Part shown: piece by piece, positions 6,336 through 10,297 of the stretch | How the letters are laid out: each line of letters opens with the position of its first letter | Position numbering within the stretch: position 1 is the first letter of the stretch | Source: an uncultured Ruminococcus sp. | Lineage (GTDB): Bacteria; Bacillota_A; Clostridia; Oscillospirales; Ruminococcaceae | Reading direction: 5' to 3' | DNA length: 10,297 nucleotides | Assembly (NCBI GenBank): GCA_946629405.1 | Contig: CAMOXW010000053.1 | Coordinates: 1-10,297, forward strand | Notes under the pieces: generated by a model | Database searches by the model: none | What the model saw: the letters and a program-made list of their open reading frames with translations, nothing else | What the model was told of the DNA's origin: nothing | Position numbers and translations under genes: made by a program

Positions 6336-8174
6336 TTATTCAACTGTAACGCTCTTGGCGAGGTTTCTTGGCTTATCAACGTCAAGTCCCTTTGCCACGG
6401 AAACATAATAGCCCATGAGCTGGAGGGGGACTACTGCAAGGCTTGCCGCGAACAGCGGGTCTGTCTTGGGGATATAGGCAGTGAAGTCAGCGTTATCCTC
6501 GACGCTGTAGTTTCCATAGGTCGTAAGTCCCATAATGTAAGCGCCTCTTGACTTGCACTCGACCATATTTGAAACGGTCTTCTCGAAGAGCGACTGCTGG
6601 GTGAGAACACTGATAACGAGAGTACCTTTCTCGATGAGGCTGATAGGACCGTGCTTGAGTTCGCCGGCAGCATAAGCCTCAGAGTGAATATAGCTGATCT
6701 CCTTCATTTTCAGGCTGCCCTCGAGACTAACCGCATAGTCTATACCGCGTCCGATGAAGAATGCGTCGTGTATATTGGCAAACTTTGAAGCGAACCACTG
6801 GATCCGTTCCTTATCCTCGAGTATCTTTGCGACCTTTTCAGGAATTGTCTGTATTTCGGTGATGAGCTGGGCGAATCTTTCCTCAGTTATCTCACCGCGG
6901 ACCTTTGCGAGCTGCATAGCGAGGAGATAACCGGCAATTAGCTGAGTGCTGTAGGCTTTTGTTGTTGCTACGGAGATCTCGGGACCTGCAAGTGTATAGA
7001 AAACATTGTCGGCATCTCTTGCGATATTGGAGCCGATTACGTTTACGATACCGAGGGTCTTTATTCCGTTTTCCTTGGCAAGTGCAAGTGCAGCGCGGCT
7101 GTCAGCAGTTTCGCCGGACTGGCTTATGATAATGGCAAGGCTCTTTTTGTTGATCGGCATTTTTCTGTATCTGAACTCAGAGGCAAGCTCGACTCTTACA
7201 GGAATGGTAGTAAGCTCCTCAATGACGTATTGAATCGCCATACCAACGTGATAAGCTGAACCGCAGGCAACGATATATATCTGAGCTATTTCCCTGACTT
7301 CATCATCGGTAAGTCCGAATTCCTCAAGGACGATATTGCCGTCCTTGACAACAGAATTGATAGTGTCTCTGATGACCTTAGGCTGCTCATAGATCTCCTT
7401 GAGCATGAAGTGTTCATAGCCGCCTTTTTCAGCAGCCTCGGCGTTCCATTTTATCTCAGTGACTTCCTTGTCTATTTCCTCGCGGTCGATATTATAGAAT
7501 ACAGCAGTACCCTTGCCGAGCTTAGCGATCTCCATATTACCGATATAGTAAACATTTCTTGTATATTTGAGTATAGCAGGAACATCTGAGGCAACGAAGG
7601 TCTCACCGTTTGCGACGCCGATTATCATAGGACTGTCCTTACGGGCGGTGTAGATATCCTCGGGGAAATCCTTGAACATAACAGCAAGTGCATATGAGCC
7701 TCTGATCCTTATCATAGCCCTTGCGATAGAATCTACCGGACCGAGCGAATACTTCTTATAGTAATAATCAATTAACTTTACAGCGACCTCGGTATCTGTC
7801 TGAGAATTGAAGGTATAGCCGCTTTTTGTGAGTTTTTCACGGAGCTCCTGATAATTTTCAATGATGCCGTTGTGAACAGCGATAACGTTATCATCGTCGC
7901 TTGAGTGGGGGTGAGCATTTATGGTCGAAGGTTCACCGTGAGTAGCCCAGCGCGTGTGACCTATACCGCAGCAGCCTTTTACAGCTTCGCCGTTGTTTGT
8001 CATTTCCTTGAGCACTTTGAGCTTGCCCTTAGCCTTGACGATCTCGGTCTCGCTGCTGCCGTTGCGGACAGCGATGCCTGCCGAGTCATATCCTCTGTAT
8101 TCGAGCTTTGAGAGCCCGTCGAGGAGTATCGGGGCAGCCTGTGAGTTTCCGATGAATCCTACTATTCCACACAT
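6336..8174 (-). CDS. glmS: Glutamine--fructose-6-phosphate aminotransferase (isomerizing), GlmS
   Basis: GlmS converts fructose-6-phosphate and glutamine to glucosamine-6-phosphate and glutamate, the first step of UDP-GlcNAc synthesis for peptidoglycan; it is cytoplasmic. The 612-residue protein is full length (family about 600-610). It starts MCGIVGFIG, so Met removal exposes the catalytic Cys of the N-terminal glutaminase domain. HTRWATHG (73-80), AVHNGIIENY (99-108) and DTEV (127-130) are the glutamine-binding motifs. Two SIS sugar-isomerase domains follow: VACGSAYHVG (302-311) and SQSGETADS (351-359), then EGSLKMKEISYIHSEAY (485-501) and ELKHGP (505-510). The C-terminal LAKSVTVE carries the Schiff-base Lys (607). 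The ATG at 8174 is chosen over the in-frame ATG at 8189 because GGAGG (complement of 8183-8187) lies between them and because the nucleophile Cys must be residue 2. Confidence 0.98.
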   Translation of the reverse strand: MCGIVGFIGNSQAAPILLDGLSKLEYRGYDSAGIAVRNGSSETEIVKAKGKLKVLKEMTNNGEAVKGCCGIGHTRWATHGEPSTINAHPHSSDDDNVIAVHNGIIENYQELREKLTKSGYTFNSQTDTEVAVKLIDYYYKKYSLGPVDSIARAMIRIRGSYALAVMFKDFPEDIYTARKDSPMIIGVANGETFVASDVPAILKYTRNVYYIGNMEIAKLGKGTAVFYNIDREEIDKEVTEIKWNAEAAEKGGYEHFMLKEIYEQPKVIRDTINSVVKDGNIVLEEFGLTDDEVREIAQIYIVACGSAYHVGMAIQYVIEELTTIPVRVELASEFRYRKMPINKKSLAIIISQSGETADSRAALALAKENGIKTLGIVNVIGSNIARDADNVFYTLAGPEISVATTKAYSTQLIAGYLLAMQLAKVRGEITEERFAQLITEIQTIPEKVAKILEDKERIQWFASKFANIHDAFFIGRGIDYAVSLEGSLKMKEISYIHSEAYAAGELKHGPISLIEKGTLVISVLTQQSLFEKTVSNMVECKSRGAYIMGLTTYGNYSVEDNADFTAYIPKTDPLFAASLAVVPLQLMGYYVSVAKGLDVDKPRNLAKSVTVE

Positions 8175-8182
8175 AAAAATTG

Positions 8183-8187
8183 CCTCC
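8183..8187 (-). promoter_or_regulatory. Ribosome-binding site of glmS
   Basis: The minus strand reads GGAGG here, eight bases before the ATG at 8174. This fixes the start so that the catalytic Cys follows Met directly. Confidence 0.85.
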
Positions 8188-8227
8188 ATCCATATTGATA
8201 GTTTTTTTTATTAAAATAGACAATAAT

Positions 8228-8256
8228 ATTATACACTACCTAAAAAAAAAAGTCAA
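8228..8256 (-). promoter_or_regulatory. Sigma-A promoter of glmS with A/T tract in spacer
   Basis: On the minus strand, TTGACT (complement of 8251-8256) and TATAAT (complement of 8228-8233) are separated by exactly 17 bases. The spacer starts with a run of nine Ts next to the -35, continuous with its last T. Transcription would start near 8221, giving a leader of about 47 bases. Confidence 0.88.
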
Positions 8257-8328
8257 CCCTTAAATGAACACTGCACATTTTCAAAAGTTCTTATTACCAA
8301 AACAAGTTCTAAAATTTATCTGAAACCA
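8257..8328. other. Divergent spacer between glmS and alaS promoters
   Basis: AT-rich 72-base spacer between the two outward-facing -35 elements. The only pattern seen is AAGTTCT twice (8285-8291 and 8304-8310), 19 bases apart, which may be chance. No gene or RNA is visible. Confidence 0.5.
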
Positions 8329-8357
8329 TTGACAAGATGCGAATAATGCGTTATAAT
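8329..8357 (+). promoter_or_regulatory. Consensus sigma-A promoter of the T-box/alaS transcript
   Basis: TTGACA (8329-8334) and TATAAT (8352-8357) are both exact consensus with a 17-base spacer. Transcription would start near 8364. Such a strong promoter fits a gene whose output is set mainly by downstream attenuation. Confidence 0.93.
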
Positions 8358-8363
8358 AAAGTG

Positions 8364-8573
8364 TACGGCGTTGATGGGAATGACCGTCAGACGCACCTTT
8401 AAGAGAGAGAGCGGCAGGTGAGAGCTCTCAGGTGCAGGATGGGTGCTCCCCCGGAGCTTTCGCAGGAAACTGCGGCGTATTCCGCGTTAAGGAACAAGAG
8501 AAAGGAACTTTGTTCTTTTGAATTTGGGTGGTACCACGAGAGCCTTCGTCCCATTTGGCGGCGGGGCTTTTTT
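8364..8573 (+). ncRNA. T-box riboswitch, alanine-specific
   Basis: This leader senses uncharged tRNA-Ala and prevents termination ahead of alaS. Stem I pairs GCACCT (8393-8398) with AGGTGC (8430-8435) and GAGAGC (8407-8412) with GCTCTC (8424-8429), with a purine-rich AG-type bulge between. GCT at 8445-8447, just before the lower stem strand CCC, is the likely Ala specifier codon. Central hairpins are CGCAG-GAAA-CTGCG (8461-8474) and an A/G-rich stem (8489-8518). The conserved T-box GGGTGGTACCACG (8526-8538) carries the TGGT that pairs with the tRNA ACCA end; its T matches the A discriminator of tRNA-Ala. The antiterminator pairs GGG (8526-8528) with CCC (8550-8552) and ACG (8536-8538) with CGT (8547-8549) around a 7-base bulge. 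Confidence 0.95.
8541..8573 (+). terminator. Regulated terminator of the T-box leader
   Basis: AGCC (8541-8544) pairs with GGCT (8565-8568), and CGTCCC (8547-8552) pairs imperfectly with the G-rich segment 8557-8563, followed by six Ts (8568-8573). The strand CGTCCC is shared with the antiterminator, so the two structures are mutually exclusive. Confidence 0.88.
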
Positions 8574-8614
8574 GTATTGCTTTGTATTATTTTTTATCAA
8601 AAGGAGATATATCT

Positions 8615-10297
8615 ATGCAGTGGACAGGTCTTAATGATCTTCGTGAAAAGTATCTTTCGTTCTTCGAGAGCAAGAACCATACAAGAATGGCGAGTGCTTC
8701 ACTTGTGCCTCAGGGTGACAAGAGCCTACTCCTCATCAACTCAGGTATGGCGCCTCTCAAGAAATTCTTCCTCGGACAGGCAACGCCTCCCAATAAGAGA
8801 GTTACCACCTGCCAGAAGTGTATAAGAACACCTGATATCGAGAGCGTCGGAAAGACAGCACGTCACGGTACTTATTTTGAAATGCTCGGAAATTTCTCGT
8901 TCGGCGATTATTTCAAGACTGAGGCTATCGAATGGGCGTGGGAATTCCTCACAAAGACACTCGAAATACCGGCTGAAAAGCTTTGGATAACCATTTTCGA
9001 GAGTGACGATGAGGCTGAGCAGATCTGGGAGAACCACATCGGCATTCCTCACGACAGAATAATCCGTCTTGGCAAGAAGGACAACTTCTGGGAGCATGGT
9101 TCAGGTCCCTGCGGTCCGTGCTCTGAGATACACTTCGACCGCGGCGAGGCTTACGGTCCCTTCGAGAACTTTGAGCAGGCAAGTGACTGCGACCGTGTTA
9201 TTGAGATATGGAACCTCGTATTCAGCCGGTTCGACAGTGACGGAGAAGGTCACTATGCTGAGATGAAGAACAAGAACATCGATACAGGTATGGGTCTTGA
9301 GAGACTTGCCTGTGTAATGCAGGGCGTTGACAACATCTTCGAGGTAGACACTGTCCAGAACATAATGAAGCACATCTCAAAGATAGCAGGCGTTGAGTAC
9401 AAGAAGGACGCCAAGACTGACGTTTCTCTCCGCGTTATCACCGATCATATCAGAAGCACTACATTCATGGTAGGTGACGGTATACTTCCTTCAAATGAGG
9501 GCAGAGGCTATGTTCTCCGCCGTCTCCTGAGAAGAGCTGCTCGTCACGGCAGACTCTTAGGCATCACAAAGCCTTTCCTCTGCGATGTATGTGATACTGT
9601 TATCAACGAGAACGCGAACGCTTATCCGGAGCTTGCTGAGAAGCGCGACTACATAAAGAAGATAATCGGCGTTGAGGAAGAAGCTTTTGCCAAGACTATC
9701 GACAAGGGCACAGAGCTCCTCAACCAGTTCACAGAAAAGCTGGCAGCTGAGGGCGGTAAGGTACTCTCAGGCGACGACGCATTCAAGCTCTCCGATACAT
9801 ACGGCTTCCCGATAGACCTCACTGTGGAGATCTGTGAGGAGAGAGGCTTCACCGTTGACCGCGACCGCTTCACAGAGCTTGCAAAGGAGCAGCGTGCAAG
9901 AGCTAAGGCTGACCACGCAGCAAAGGCTGGTTCATCGTGGGCTGACAACAGCATCAAGGTAGACGCTCCCAAGACCGTATTCACCGGCTATACTTCAATG
10001 AGCGAGAGCGATGTAAAGATCCTCGCAATATACAAGGACGGCGCTGAGGTAGAGACTGCCGCTGAGGGCGACGATGTTGTAATCGTTCTCGACAAAACTC
10101 CTTTCTACGCTGAGAGCGGCGGACAGGTTGGCGATACCGGAAGTATCTTCTCAGGTGCAGGCGTTGCCGCAGTTGAGGACACTATCAAGTCAGAGGGACA
10201 CTTCCTCCACATCGCTTCTATCGAGCAGGGCAGCATCAGCAAGGGCGAGACTGCTACTGCAATGATAAACAATGAGCGCAGAATGGCTATTATGCGC
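8615..10297 (+). CDS. alaS: Alanine--tRNA ligase, 5' part (561 residues)
   Basis: AlaRS charges tRNA-Ala using ATP and alanine in the cytoplasm. The window holds 561 of about 870-880 residues. The class II aminoacylation domain is clear: TCQKCIRTPDIESVG (65-79), motif 2 with GTYFEMLGNFSFGDYFK (85-101), GSGPCGPCSEIHFD (162-175), EIWNLVF (197-203) and motif 3 GMGLERL (225-231). A helical tRNA-binding region follows (about 265-450, with EGRGYVLRRLLRRAARHG at 295-312). Then comes the beginning of the editing domain with PFYAESGGQVGDTG (496-509). The frame ends at NNERRMAIMR, where the HxxxH zinc/editing motif would be expected next. The 'CIRTPDIESVG' form is typical of Clostridia. The start is supported by AAGGAG (8601-8606), eight bases upstream. 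Expression is controlled by the preceding T-box. Confidence 0.97.
   Translation, partial: MQWTGLNDLREKYLSFFESKNHTRMASASLVPQGDKSLLLINSGMAPLKKFFLGQATPPNKRVTTCQKCIRTPDIESVGKTARHGTYFEMLGNFSFGDYFKTEAIEWAWEFLTKTLEIPAEKLWITIFESDDEAEQIWENHIGIPHDRIIRLGKKDNFWEHGSGPCGPCSEIHFDRGEAYGPFENFEQASDCDRVIEIWNLVFSRFDSDGEGHYAEMKNKNIDTGMGLERLACVMQGVDNIFEVDTVQNIMKHISKIAGVEYKKDAKTDVSLRVITDHIRSTTFMVGDGILPSNEGRGYVLRRLLRRAARHGRLLGITKPFLCDVCDTVINENANAYPELAEKRDYIKKIIGVEEEAFAKTIDKGTELLNQFTEKLAAEGGKVLSGDDAFKLSDTYGFPIDLTVEICEERGFTVDRDRFTELAKEQRARAKADHAAKAGSSWADNSIKVDAPKTVFTGYTSMSESDVKILAIYKDGAEVETAAEGDDVVIVLDKTPFYAESGGQVGDTGSIFSGAGVAAVEDTIKSEGHFLHIASIEQGSISKGETATAMINNERRMAIMR

Noticed and set aside
8285..8310. AAGTTCT direct repeat between the divergent promoters as a regulator site
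   Set aside because: Only seven bases, two copies, in AT-rich DNA; too weak to call without comparative evidence.
8418..8825. 135-codon open frame on the + strand across the T-box leader and start of alaS
   Set aside because: It runs through the riboswitch stems and terminator and overlaps alaS in another frame; its translation shows no domain.
1..10297. CRISPR arrays, insertion sequences, tRNA or rRNA genes, prophage or defence genes
   Set aside because: No regularly spaced repeats, transposase, recombinase, tRNA cloverleaf or phage gene was seen. The 'virion core protein' label sometimes given to the SPFH family reflects annotation history and is not evidence of phage.

Overview
The window looks like chromosomal DNA from a low-to-moderate-GC Gram-positive anaerobe, most likely a Ruminococcus-type member of the Oscillospiraceae. 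The evidence is strong Shine-Dalgarno sites, near-consensus sigma-A promoters, an alanine T-box leader, a Clostridia-type AlaRS, and a GH3 glucosidase that seems to have the permuted domain order known from rumen bacteria such as R. albus. The genus is inference; no rRNA or other marker is present.

Layout. (1) 1-1421, + strand: the 3' part of a GH3 glycoside hydrolase, then one base later a small ArsC/Spx-family thioredoxin-fold protein. (2) 1422-1601: a gap with an extended -10 promoter and two perfect inverted repeats. (3) 1602-4592, + strand: a three-gene cassette of an SPFH-domain protein with C-terminal zinc ribbons, a double-zinc-ribbon protein with a C-terminal membrane anchor, and a small Asp/Tyr-rich membrane protein. 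It resembles the Bacillus subtilis ydjG-ydjH-ydjI group associated with PspA, but the third protein seems to have lost the TPM domain and no pspA is visible. (4) 4601-6306, + strand, tightly linked: a TIGR01212-family radical SAM protein (YtqA/YhcC type) and a GNAT acetyltransferase with an unrecognised N-terminal half. (5) 6307-6331: a terminator shared by convergent genes. (6) 6336-8174, - strand: glmS, complete, with a strong promoter and a leader too short for a glmS ribozyme. (7) 8329-10297, + strand: consensus promoter, alanine T-box riboswitch, and alaS, which runs off the window just before its editing-site HxxxH motif.

How the genes work together. The GH3 enzyme would supply sugars, and GlmS would divert fructose-6-phosphate to amino-sugar and cell-wall synthesis; they are not co-regulated here. 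The SPFH/zinc-ribbon cassette is probably an envelope-associated assembly. alaS is controlled by tRNA-Ala charging. The least understood content is the 1602-4592 cassette and its small third protein. No mobile elements, CRISPR arrays, rRNA or tRNA genes were seen.
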